Translations under genes and position numbers: made by a program | Shown: in pieces, positions 44,114 through 53,800 of the stretch | Numbering within the stretch: the stretch's first letter is position 1 | Layout of the letters: every line of letters begins with the position of its first letter | Notes under the pieces: model-generated | Database searches by the model: none | The model's input: the letters and a program-made list of their open reading frames with translations, nothing else | Told to the model about the DNA's origin: nothing | DNA from: Campylobacter armoricus | GTDB lineage: Bacteria; Campylobacterota; Campylobacteria; Campylobacterales; Campylobacteraceae | Direction of reading: 5' to 3' | Assembly: GCF_013372105.1 (NCBI RefSeq) | Contig: NZ_CP053825.1 | Location: forward strand, 558,001-622,000 | Length of the DNA: 64,000 nucleotides

Positions 44114-44779
44114 ATGAAAGAAAAAATTAAAATTTTAAAAGATTTACTAGAATTAAACGAAGCTCAAGCGGTGGATATAGTTGGTAGATATTTAAAAGAT
44201 GTCAAAGATATACATGCTTTTTTGGATTATTATTTTGAGATATGTATGAATGAGAAAATCATCGGTTCTACTTATGAAAAACTTAGAATTGTTTGCAAGA
44301 TAGCACAATTTGAGTTTAAAGAACGATTTGAGAATAAAGAAAGCTTTTTAAAATGGCTTTTTAAAAATTACAAGTCAAGAGCCTTTTTTAGAGTATATAA
44401 AAATGATTTTACATATGAATATTTTGCCTATGATGGTTTTAAAAATGCGTTAAAGCTTAAAAATAGTTCGAGTGATTGTTTAATATGTGTAAATAATTTT
44501 AAAGAATTAACATATCATGATGGGGCTTTGATAGAAGATGGAGCCTTTAAAGAAGCACTTATAGATTTTATGTTTAAAAATCAGCATAGGGTCGGGAAAG
44601 ATTTGAATTTTAGCATTCAAAAGACAGAATTAAAAACAGAACTTTGCTATCAAAAGACAAAAGAAGAAGAAAAAACATTACACTTGCAAAATTTGGAAAA
44701 GTTTTCTCAAACTTTAAATAAAAAAACCAATGCCAATTTTAATTATTTAAACAAAAATAAAGAAAAGGTGGCGCGATGA
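44114..44779 (+). CDS. Hypothetical phage protein (221 residues)
   Basis: Two bases after the replication protein and overlapping RusA by four bases. Helical N-terminus (EAQAVDIVGRYLKDVKD) and basic C-terminus. No recognised domain; by position a replication accessory factor. Confidence 0.65.
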   Translation: MKEKIKILKDLLELNEAQAVDIVGRYLKDVKDIHAFLDYYFEICMNEKIIGSTYEKLRIVCKIAQFEFKERFENKESFLKWLFKNYKSRAFFRVYKNDFTYEYFAYDGFKNALKLKNSSSDCLICVNNFKELTYHDGALIEDGAFKEALIDFMFKNQHRVGKDLNFSIQKTELKTELCYQKTKEEEKTLHLQNLEKFSQTLNKKTNANFNYLNKNKEKVAR

Positions 44780-45150
44780 ATTATTCTTTAAAATTAGAGC
44801 TTAAAACCAATCCTGTGCCTTATAAAAGAACAACTCAAAGGGCTAAGTTTGTTTGCAAGGATTATCTTAAATATTTAGAGTTTAAAAAATACTTGCAAAT
44901 TGAGTTTAGAAAGCAAAACGGAATAAGCCCTAATCAAGCTTTTGATTTTAAAAAGCAATATGAGTTTTCTTTAAAAATAGGCTTTAAAAATAAATGCCAT
45001 GGCGATGGGGATAATGTATTAAAAGGCGTGTTAGATGCGTTGTTTGAAAATGATAAAAATGTATTAAAAGCTGATTATGAGATTGTTAGTTTTAAAAAGG
45101 CTTTTTTGGAAATTGATATTAAAGAATATGAGTTTAAAGAGGTTTTATAA
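44776..45150 (+). CDS. RusA-type Holliday junction resolvase
   Basis: A 124-residue endonuclease. The RusA signature HGDGDNVLKGVLDALFEND carries the conserved acidic residues (Asp77, Asp79 and Asp87). Length is typical. It resolves phage recombination or replication junctions before packaging, consistent with its place between replication and terminase genes. Confidence 0.9.
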   Translation: MNYSLKLELKTNPVPYKRTTQRAKFVCKDYLKYLEFKKYLQIEFRKQNGISPNQAFDFKKQYEFSLKIGFKNKCHGDGDNVLKGVLDALFENDKNVLKADYEIVSFKKAFLEIDIKEYEFKEVL

Positions 45151-45522
45151 ATGGGCGGTCGAGTTTTAACAAAAGAAGAATTAGAGCAAAAAATAGAAGA
45201 GTTTTTTAATATTAAAAAAGTCATCAAAGAAACAAAATACGAGACTATTTATGCTCCAAAAACAATAGAAAGTCTAGCGGTGTTTTTAGGTGTTACGACA
45301 AAAACTCTAAGCGTTTGGGAAAAAGATGCAGATTTTGGCGAAATAGTTCAAATGGCTAAGCAAAGATGTGCTAGTTCTATAATAGAGCATTCTTTAATAG
45401 GCACTTATACTCCTAGCGTGAGTATGTTTTTACTTAAAAATAACCATGGTTATGTGGATAAACAAGAAATCATCAGCGATAATCTTCAAAAAATAGAAAT
45501 TGTTAGAAGTGAGATAAAATGA
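45151..45522 (+). CDS. Terminase small subunit
   Basis: A 123-residue DNA-binding protein with a helix-turn-helix at about 40-70 (LAVFLGVTTKTLSVWEKDADF) and the conserved IIEHSLIGTYTPSVSMFLLKNNHGYVD block. It overlaps terL by four bases. Confidence 0.85.
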   Translation: MGGRVLTKEELEQKIEEFFNIKKVIKETKYETIYAPKTIESLAVFLGVTTKTLSVWEKDADFGEIVQMAKQRCASSIIEHSLIGTYTPSVSMFLLKNNHGYVDKQEIISDNLQKIEIVRSEIK

Positions 45523-46811
45523 ACTTAAAACTAGATTTTTCTTACACTAAAGCTCAGCTTCAAGTTTTTAATGAAAAAAATCCGCGTTTTGTTACGGTTG
45601 CTAAAGGAAGAAGGCTAGGTTTTACAAGAGGTAGTGCAAAGTATGTGATAGAAAGTCTTTTAATGGGCTTAAATGTGTTATGGGTTGATACCATACAAGC
45701 AAATTTACAAAATTACTTCGAGCTTTATTTTATGCCAGAATTAAAAAAACTTCCTAAAGAATTTTATTCTTGGAGCGTTCAAGATAAAAAGCTCATTTTA
45801 AATAATGCTGTGCTTCATATGAGAAGTGCTGAAAGACCAGAAAACATAGAAGGCTTTGGTTATGATTTAGTTATTTTAAATGAAGCTGGAATTATCTTAA
45901 AAGATGCAAAGGGTGAATATCTTTGGCACTATGCTATACGCCCTATGCTTTTAGATAATCCAAAATCAAGAGCGATTATAGGTGGGGTTCCAAAAGGGAA
46001 AAATCTTTTTTATGAGCTTTGCAAAAAAGAGTTAAGCGATAAAAACTTTAAGCATTTTCAATTTTCAAGCTATGATAATCCTTTTTTAAGTAAAGAGCAA
46101 ATCAAAGAGCTAATCGAAGAAGTAGGCGGGGAAGATAGCGAAGTGGTAAGACAAGAAATTTATGGAGAGTTTATCGACAATTCTAATAATGAATTGTTTT
46201 CATTAAATGAGATTGAAGCAAGTATGAATTTATGTTCTTTTGATATGCAAAAAATGCAAGGGGATAACATATGGGGCTTAGATGTAGCAAGATATGGAGA
46301 TGATAAGAGTGTTTTAGCTAAAAGGAAAGGTTTTGTGGTAGATGAGATTAAAAAATATAGTGGGCTTAGCACCACAGCTTTAGCAAATGTGATTTTAGCT
46401 GAATTTAATCAAGATAATCAAAAGCCACAAGGCATTTTTATAGACACTTGCGGACTTGGGGTTGGGGTGTATGATGTTTTGCATAGTTATGGACTACCTG
46501 TGTTTGAGGCAAATTCTACAAACTCTGCAACTAGCAATGAGTATTTAAACAAAAGGGCACAAATGTATTTTACTTTTGCAAAAAATCTAAAACATATGCA
46601 AATAATCAAAGATGATGAACTTAAAAAAGATTTACGCATGATTGAATATGAATATAACGACAAGGGGCTTTTAAAAATCATCTCAAAAGAGCAGATTAAA
46701 AAAAATTATGGAAAAAGCCCCGATGTTAGCGACGCTGTGGCTTTGACTTTCTTTGAAAGATTACATTCAAGAGCTAATACTAGTGAAGATTGGAGCTATG
46801 ATGGCTGGTGA
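45519..46811 (+). CDS. Terminase large subunit
   Basis: A 430-residue packaging ATPase-nuclease. The N-terminal ATPase carries a Walker-A-like AKGRRLGFTRG (28-38) and Walker B LVILNEAG near 120. The C-terminal RNase H-like nuclease begins WGLDVARYGDDKS near 250 with further acidic residues later (FIDTCGLG, PDVSDAVAL). Slightly short but complete. Confidence 0.93.
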   Translation: MNLKLDFSYTKAQLQVFNEKNPRFVTVAKGRRLGFTRGSAKYVIESLLMGLNVLWVDTIQANLQNYFELYFMPELKKLPKEFYSWSVQDKKLILNNAVLHMRSAERPENIEGFGYDLVILNEAGIILKDAKGEYLWHYAIRPMLLDNPKSRAIIGGVPKGKNLFYELCKKELSDKNFKHFQFSSYDNPFLSKEQIKELIEEVGGEDSEVVRQEIYGEFIDNSNNELFSLNEIEASMNLCSFDMQKMQGDNIWGLDVARYGDDKSVLAKRKGFVVDEIKKYSGLSTTALANVILAEFNQDNQKPQGIFIDTCGLGVGVYDVLHSYGLPVFEANSTNSATSNEYLNKRAQMYFTFAKNLKHMQIIKDDELKKDLRMIEYEYNDKGLLKIISKEQIKKNYGKSPDVSDAVALTFFERLHSRANTSEDWSYDGW

Positions 46812-46818
46812 GTTTTTA

Positions 46819-47079
46819 ATGGTGTATGAGTGGGTAAATCCGAATATGGTTAAGGAGTTAGCTAAAAAAGATGATGAAGTGATTAAAATCGTTTTAGCTA
46901 AATGGATTTTAGAGCTTTTTAGTGGGTTTAAAAACATTTCTAAAAAGCAATTCAGGCGGGAGATGGTGGAGCTTTTAAAGGAAAAAGGCGTAAGCGATGA
47001 AGATATCGTGAAACTAACAAAACTTAGTAAAACTACCATATGGAGAATTGATAATGAAAAAAGAAGAAAAAATCACTAA
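46819..47079 (+). CDS. Small helix-turn-helix phage protein
   Basis: An 86-residue protein between terL and portal. The C-terminal part (KGVSDEDIVKLTKLSKTTIWRI) is a helix-turn-helix. Alternative starts at 46798/46801 overlap terL; 46819 sits just past its stop with GGTGAG upstream. The 3' end overlaps the portal gene by 26 bases. Confidence 0.6.
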   Translation: MVYEWVNPNMVKELAKKDDEVIKIVLAKWILELFSGFKNISKKQFRREMVELLKEKGVSDEDIVKLTKLSKTTIWRIDNEKRRKNH

Positions 47080-48559
47080 TTTAGAGTATTTAATCAGCGA
47101 GAGCAAAAACGGCTTTGAAAAATACAAAGCTCATTTTAAAAAATTACAAGAAAATTATTTATTGCAAAATGACAATAAAGAATATTTTAAAAAAAGAAAT
47201 AAATCAGATATTTTTATACCAAAGCTTAATTCAAAAGTGAAATACTTAATCACTTCGTTAAATGATGTATATTTTAATAGCGAAAGAATGGCAGATATTG
47301 AAAGTTATATTAATTCAGATGAAGAAATTATCACTTTATGGCAAAAAGCACTAGATTTTTACACTGGTAATTTAAACCTTTTTAAAACCTTTCAGCCTTT
47401 GTTTTTAGATGTTTTAGTCGTTGGAACTTCTATAGCTAAAATAACTTGGGATAAGGGTTTTCCAAAGATAGATAGAATAGGAATTGATGAGATATTTTTT
47501 GACCCTAACGCTACAAATAATGAAGATATTAGCTATATAGTTAATGAGATTTATTTATCTTACTCACAAATTGAGCAAAGACAAAAGCTAGGTTTTTACA
47601 AAAAAAGTGATATTGATAGAAAAATCGATAAAAGTTGCGAGTTTAAAAAAAATAAACTTTATGATGTTTATGTAAAAAAAGATGATGATAAATGGGTGGT
47701 TTCTACGATTTTTGAGGGCGAGCTGTTAAGAGATGAGATTGAATTAATAGACGGGCAACCATTCGTTTGGGGTTTTATGTTGCCACAACTTAATACTATT
47801 GATTGTGATGATTTTGTTTGCGCTTATGGAGAGCCTGTTATGGCTAGTGCTTTGCCTTTGCAAAAAGAGATTAATATAACTAGAAATCTAATCATAGACG
47901 CAATGAGAAGTGCGTTAAACCCTAAGGTTGTTTTACCAAAATCAGCTGGAGTGTCAAGGGAAGATTTAGAAACCATAGGAAAACCAGTATATACTGCTGA
48001 TGTGTCGGCTTTTTCAACACTTCCAACACCAAATATAAATTCAGCAAGTGCTAATTTAAGCTTTTTAGAAACTGAGCTTACAGAAGTTACGGGCGTTAGT
48101 CCGCAAAATAATGGAGCACAAACTGCAAAAAACGAAACTGCGACCGAAATTAGCATTAAAGCACAAGAAGGAGGTAGAAGAAGTGCTGATTATATTAGAT
48201 CATACAATGAAACTTTTGTAGAACCTTTGTTTGATAGATTAGCAAAGCTTGTGTTTAAATATGGCAATGATGAGTTTTTTAACAACTTTGCAAGAGAGGA
48301 TATACCTAGTTTTAGATTTAATATTCAAACTGGCACAGGAGCTATGAATAAAGAAGTGCAAAGAGCAGGGCTACAAGCTAGTATGCAAGCTTTAAGTCAG
48401 ATTTTTTCTATGTATATGAATGTTGGCGATGCACAAAGTGCTTATAAGATTATCAAGATTAACGAGACTTTATTAAAACAGCTTTTACCTATATTGGGGA
48501 TAAAAAATATCAATTCTTTGTTTGGAGATGAAAACAATGAAGCTGATCTTGGAAATTAA
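47054..48559 (+). CDS. Portal protein
   Basis: A 501-residue portal-like protein placed directly after terminase. Features include the DVLVVGTSIAKITWD core, PLQKEINITRNLIIDAMR stem region and SAKN-type linker followed by a long C-terminal helix. It resembles portals of short-tailed phages rather than HK97. ATG 47054 is chosen over TTG 47048 (GGAG upstream). Assignment relies on synteny as well as sequence. Confidence 0.82.
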   Translation: MKKEEKITNLEYLISESKNGFEKYKAHFKKLQENYLLQNDNKEYFKKRNKSDIFIPKLNSKVKYLITSLNDVYFNSERMADIESYINSDEEIITLWQKALDFYTGNLNLFKTFQPLFLDVLVVGTSIAKITWDKGFPKIDRIGIDEIFFDPNATNNEDISYIVNEIYLSYSQIEQRQKLGFYKKSDIDRKIDKSCEFKKNKLYDVYVKKDDDKWVVSTIFEGELLRDEIELIDGQPFVWGFMLPQLNTIDCDDFVCAYGEPVMASALPLQKEINITRNLIIDAMRSALNPKVVLPKSAGVSREDLETIGKPVYTADVSAFSTLPTPNINSASANLSFLETELTEVTGVSPQNNGAQTAKNETATEISIKAQEGGRRSADYIRSYNETFVEPLFDRLAKLVFKYGNDEFFNNFAREDIPSFRFNIQTGTGAMNKEVQRAGLQASMQALSQIFSMYMNVGDAQSAYKIIKINETLLKQLLPILGIKNINSLFGDENNEADLGN

Positions 48560-48740
48560 AAGCGATATTTATAACACTAAAGGAGGAAAAAGACTAATAG
48601 AATACATTGAAAATAAATACAATGAGTGCTATTTTCAAGCAAAAAACACAAAAGAAACGGATGTAAATAGGTTAAAAGCTTTAGAATTAATGGCTTTTTT
48701 AGACACAATAATAAACATTTTAGGAGAAGAAAACAAATGA
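48537..48740 (+). CDS. Small hypothetical virion-region protein
   Basis: A 67-residue protein overlapping portal by 23 bases and the next gene by four. ATG 48537 has GGAG nine bases upstream; an earlier ATG is too close to it. Helical, no family. Confidence 0.6.
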   Translation: MKLILEIKSDIYNTKGGKRLIEYIENKYNECYFQAKNTKETDVNRLKALELMAFLDTIINILGEENK

Positions 48741-49384
48741 GCAAGGAAATACAAGATTTATTAGATGCTTTAAATGATGATGGGGTAAGTGGTGATGCAA
48801 ATGATACAAATAATACAAATGATGATAATGGCAATGCTAATGCTAACACAAGTGATACTAATAATTCAAAAATCGAAGAAGAGTTTAAAATTCTTTTTCA
48901 AAAACAAGAAGAAAAAATAAGAAGCTTAGAACAAGCCTTAAGTGAGTTTAAAAAACCAAATGAAACTGAAGAAGAAAACCAAAGGAAAGAGTATTTAAAA
49001 CAGCTTGGCTTGGATAATATCGATGAAAAGCTTAAAAAATTAGAAGAATTAGAAAGTAAGGCAAAGCAAAAAGAAGAAGAAGAAAGCTTGCGTAATAAAT
49101 ATATGCAAGTAGAAGCACAGCTAAGAAAAGATTACCCACAAGCTGATTTAAAAGCTATGAGCGAGCTTGCAAACAAGCTTAGTGGTTTAGCTAATGGGGA
49201 TTTACAAAGCTGGAATACTTTATTGCGTATTTTTTATAGCAAAACAAATGAAAAAAAGGCAGATGATATGCCACCAAATCAAAGCAAAAATGATTATAGC
49301 GATAGTGATTTTGCACAAAAAGTAAAACAGGGTAAAGAGGTTTCTAATATAGACTTAGGAAAAGAGATTTTATCATTAATGTAA
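48737..49384 (+). CDS. Scaffold-like capsid assembly protein
   Basis: A 215-residue acidic protein: an Asn/Asp/Thr low-complexity N-terminus (14-44), a long coiled coil (about 45-130), and a compact C-terminal part. This composition is typical of phage scaffolding proteins located between portal and capsid, though here the capsid gene is 7 kb further on. Confidence 0.65.
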   Translation: MSKEIQDLLDALNDDGVSGDANDTNNTNDDNGNANANTSDTNNSKIEEEFKILFQKQEEKIRSLEQALSEFKKPNETEEENQRKEYLKQLGLDNIDEKLKKLEELESKAKQKEEEESLRNKYMQVEAQLRKDYPQADLKAMSELANKLSGLANGDLQSWNTLLRIFYSKTNEKKADDMPPNQSKNDYSDSDFAQKVKQGKEVSNIDLGKEILSLM

Positions 49385-49394
49385 GGAGTAAAAA

Positions 49395-49754
49395 ATGAAT
49401 TATGCGGCATTGATGGATAATGGTTTTGATTTTTCAAAAAACTTACTTAAGGCTCCAGCACCTGCTAAGGCTGGGGGTTTTTCTTTTTTTGATTTTTTAG
49501 GAGATAGTTTTAACAAAGTTACTCAGTGGGGAAATAAAGAAATAGCAAAAAATGGTGCAAGAACTAATTTTGACAGGCTTATAGATTTAGGAGGACTTGC
49601 TGGGGGACTTTGGGGCGGATATGAAGAGCAAAAAATGGCAAAAAAGAATTTCAAACTTCAAGAAGATGCCTACAATTTTAACAAATACTTAGCACAAGAA
49701 GAGCTAAGAAGAAGACAAAATAGAGAAAATAACTTAAAAGAAGTTTGGAGTTAG
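49395..49754 (+). CDS. Small virion protein (119 residues)
   Basis: Gly-rich N-terminal half, then a Lys/Glu/Arg-rich helical C-terminus (QEDAYNFNKYLAQEELRRR). Such proteins in podoviruses are often internal virion components. Followed by a strong terminator. Confidence 0.6.
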   Translation: MNYAALMDNGFDFSKNLLKAPAPAKAGGFSFFDFLGDSFNKVTQWGNKEIAKNGARTNFDRLIDLGGLAGGLWGGYEEQKMAKKNFKLQEDAYNFNKYLAQEELRRRQNRENNLKEVWS

Positions 49755-49765
49755 TTAGAGTTTAT

Positions 49766-49798
49766 GGATTTAAGGATTTACCTTAAATCCTTTATTTT
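49766..49798 (+). terminator. Rho-independent terminator inside the late region
   Basis: GGATTTAAGG-ATTTA-CCTTAAATCC, a perfect 10-base stem, followed by TTTATTTT. It separates portal/scaffold genes from the internal virion genes, which probably have their own promoter. Confidence 0.75.
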
Positions 49799-49821
49799 AT
49801 ACATTAAATAAAGGTAGGAAA

Positions 49822-50847
49822 ATGGCATATTATAACCCACAACAAGTCGTATTTAATCCAAGTCTTGGAGTAATTCAAAGTGCAGGAAAAGTAGGCGGAG
49901 TTTTATACGATAGTATAAGAAATTATAGAGAAGATGAGAACAAAAGAAAGCTTTTAGCACAAAGAGATGAGGCGCTTTTAGAACAACAAAAGCAAAATGA
50001 GATTAATAATGCTTTTTTAAATAATAATTTATTACAAAAGGAAAGAGCCTATGAGTATGCTAAGGAGCAAGATAGAATTAAAAATAATCTAGCTTTGCAG
50101 GATTTGTTTTTAAAAAAATCAAAAATAGATTTAGAACAAGCAAAAGAGCAAAGGGAAAATAATCTTTTAGCTCAACAGGCAATGCTTAATTTACCAAGTT
50201 ATACAAAGTCAAATCCGGAGATGAGAGCAATACAAGAAAGATTTAATACCATAAAAAAAGCCGGTGGTAGTTCTTATTATGACGGGCAAGGACTTTTAGG
50301 GGGAACTTGGCAAAATACAAAAGGACTTTTTGGGGGAGATAATATAAATGACGCACAAGATAGCTTATTTAAGTTTATAAGCGATAGTATTTATAATGAA
50401 AAAGTTAGAAGAGATACAAGCTATAATAGAACAAGACATGATGAAATTTACAAAGAGCCATCAGCTTGGAAAGCTCAAACCATAAATGCTAAAGAATATG
50501 AAAAAGCAATAAGGGATTATATAGCTACTAGTGAAGCCAAGATTAATGCTTATTATGATGAGCAAATGGCAAAGGTTTCTAATTTGAAAAATCCTTATAT
50601 TAATGCCCTTTATGAAAAACAAAGACAAGAAGATTTAAAAGATTTTAAAGAGGGCTTAGCAAAAGAGCTTAGCAATTATTATATAAAAGGCGAAAATCAG
50701 CCTGGAAAAATAGTAGATATATCACAAGAACCTAGCAATCAACCTATAATCACTCCATTAGTTGAAGGAACTTATTTAGTAGAAAAAGATGGAAAATTTT
50801 ATGAAGCAAGCTATGCTGAATTAAAACAAATGGGAGTTTTTAAATGA
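49822..50847 (+). CDS. Probable internal virion protein
   Basis: A 341-residue Gln/Lys/Asn-rich helical protein with a glycine-rich loop (about 160-175). RBS AAAGGTAGGAAA precedes the ATG. It is translationally coupled (ATGA) to the 1204-residue protein, suggesting they act together, perhaps as ejection proteins. No domain identified. Confidence 0.6.
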   Translation: MAYYNPQQVVFNPSLGVIQSAGKVGGVLYDSIRNYREDENKRKLLAQRDEALLEQQKQNEINNAFLNNNLLQKERAYEYAKEQDRIKNNLALQDLFLKKSKIDLEQAKEQRENNLLAQQAMLNLPSYTKSNPEMRAIQERFNTIKKAGGSSYYDGQGLLGGTWQNTKGLFGGDNINDAQDSLFKFISDSIYNEKVRRDTSYNRTRHDEIYKEPSAWKAQTINAKEYEKAIRDYIATSEAKINAYYDEQMAKVSNLKNPYINALYEKQRQEDLKDFKEGLAKELSNYYIKGENQPGKIVDISQEPSNQPIITPLVEGTYLVEKDGKFYEASYAELKQMGVFK

Positions 50848-53800
50848 GAGAAATAACACAAGAACAAGCACAAATTTTAAAAAATCAATACGCAAGAAAT
50901 ACTTTAGCCAGTCTAGAAGATAATAAAAAAGTAATGAGATATTTAAATGATTTAAAAGAACAAAGCAGTGATGATATAGAACGAATGGAGATTGATAAAC
51001 ACAAAGAAGAAGTTTATAAAAATACGCCTTTTTTTATGGAAAACATTTACAAAGATGGAAGTAAAAATATAAAATCAAATATTATGCAAACACTATCAAA
51101 TGCTAGTGGTTCTTTGGGAAATTATAATTTTGCTAAATCTGTTTTAGGTGATGAAGAAGCGCAGAGAGCAAGAGCTAAAGTTGAAGAAAATGTATTAAAA
51201 TCAATGAGCCAAGAGCTAAAGAAAATGGGCTTAGGTTTTATAGGTAAAGATGAATATAACAGAAGATATTTTGTATCAAATACTGGAGAAACTACCGAAC
51301 TTGATGATAATGCGTTTATGACCCTTTGGCGTGGGCTTAAAACTAATGCTTTTGAGGTTGGGGGTTCTCTTGCTGGTGCTTTGGTGGGTAGTAAATTTAA
51401 ACCTATTTTAAGAGCTTTTCCTGGTGCTAAAAAGTATGCTGATGAGATTACAGGCGGAACTTTGGGGGCTATGATAGGAAGTGATATAGACTATACTAAA
51501 AATGCTGCTTTATTTAACAAAGAGCCAAGTTTTAATGATAGATTAGCAAATAGTGCAACCGCTGGGCTTTTAAATGTTGGTGGGGATTTAGCCATTTTAG
51601 GTGGTGCTAAGGCTTTAAGTGGTGTTAAAAACTCATTTTTAGGAGTTAAAGATGGTATAAAAGCAGGTGCAAATGCTGGTAAAGATATGATAGATGGGGT
51701 AGCCCTTAAGGGAGATAGGTTTGTTGATAAAATCAGCCAAAAAGACATTCCCATAGTTAGTAAGTTTAGCGATGGTGGTTTGCAAAATGCCGAAAAAGCT
51801 TACGATAATGTAACCAAAGATATAAAAGATAAAGCCCAAATTGATGAATTAATAGCCAAAGAAAACCCAACATACCTAGAAAATGGAAAACCTACTATAG
51901 AATTTATAAGAAATGTGGTAGAACAAGGACTTAACAAAAACAATTTTGAGTTTATACAAAATGGGGCTAAAAGAACAAGTGAAATTTTAAAAAATATTTC
52001 TAATGCTTTATCAGGTTATCCTACTACACAAAGAAGAGAAATACTACTAAAAGCAGCACAGGCATACCCTGAAGTTGGCAGTTTTTTAGATGATGTTTTA
52101 AGAAGTGATAAAAACGCAAGTATTGCATTTTTAAATATGATTAAAGGACAAGATGAAGTATTTAAAAACAAAACTGGTTTAAGCGGAGAGCTTGACATTA
52201 AGGCTTGGCAAAAAGATAATAGCTCTTATAAAAAAAGAATTAATGATGAATACGCTCAAGCTATAAAAAGTATAGATGAGCTTAATAATGGTTCAATAAT
52301 TTTAGACAAAGAAGATTTAGCAAAGATTGAAGAGTTTAAAAACAACAATTTTTTAGAACAAGATATAAAGGCAAATATCACTAGCTTTTTAGAAGAAGCC
52401 GTAGGTAAGCAATTAAGCACAAAAGAAGTTTTTGCCTTAAGAAGTGCTTTAAATAAGCAATTAGCTACAGGGAATAAAACCTATAATACTAAAGAAGCTT
52501 ATAGATTAGTAAAAGATGTTTTAGATGAAGCTATGATAAAAAATGCAAGCAATAAAGAATTAGCAAGGAATATTTTAGAAGATGCTAATAAAAACTATGC
52601 ATTAAAAGAAAACTTTAGCAATAGCTATCTAGGAAAAATAAAAGACCAAGAAACACCAGAAGCTTTTAAGCAAAGAATAGCCAAAGGTGCTAGAAATATC
52701 AATGAAGACAAGGACTTAAAAAAAGCTTTTGAAGGTATGAATGAAGCAGAAAAAAAAGCATTTGAAAGACACGCATTTAATGCTTTATTAGAAAAACATA
52801 GAATTGAAGATATAGGTTATGATTTTAAGGGCTTAGCACAAGAGTTAAAATCAACTCAGTTTGTAAGTAAAGAATTAAACGAAGCCAAAGAGCTTATAAA
52901 TGTTTATGCAAAGATTTATCAAAACAACAAAGATTTAATATTAACAGCCATTGCAAGTAGCGGTAAAAAGCTAAATTCTTCTATAGCTACTACTATAAAA
53001 GGGGTTTTTGATAGAATATTAATCGGTAGTATTTTTACTAGGCTTCATGCTTTAGCCCCAATAATAAATAGTGCTAAAGAACAAGCACTTAAAAATCAAT
53101 TACTAGATGCACTAAAGCTTGCTAAAACTCATAAAGAAATTATAAAAACTCTTAAAAACATAAAAATATCAGAACCAAAACAAAGCAAGATTTTTAAAAA
53201 TGCAGTGGATAATTATATTAAAGTAGATAAAGAGCAAAATAAAATTTTAAAAGATGCCTTAGTAGAAAAAGGGCTTATCAAAGGCGATAACTTTTACATG
53301 GATAAACCTAATCCTAAATATGCTAAAAGTGATTTAAATGTAAAAATGAGTGTCTCTCCAAATGTTAGAAATTTAGCAAAACTTACGAATGATGAGATTG
53401 TAGCTGATTTAGAATATTTAGCTAGCAAACATAAAGAGATGTTTAAAAAGCCTAGTGATGTATTTAAACTTATAAAAGAAATTAAAGAAAATCCTACATT
53501 TTTTTATAAAAATAATAGAATGGATATAGCTTTAATAGCAAAAAGATTAAATGATAATAAACTAGGAAAGCTTGGTGTAAATAAAGATACTGGAGAAGTT
53601 AGACATGTGACAAAAGTTAAAGAAAAAGATTTAACAAGACTTGAAAAAGTTAGCAAGAAAAATACTAAGGAAAATGTTGGCATTATCCAAACTTTCGTCC
53701 AACCAGGTAGCAAAAATGATAACTCATTGAATGGGCTACCAAATATTTTTAATTCTACCCAAAATAAGCCTAAAGAAAACTTAATAGAAAAGCTAAGCGA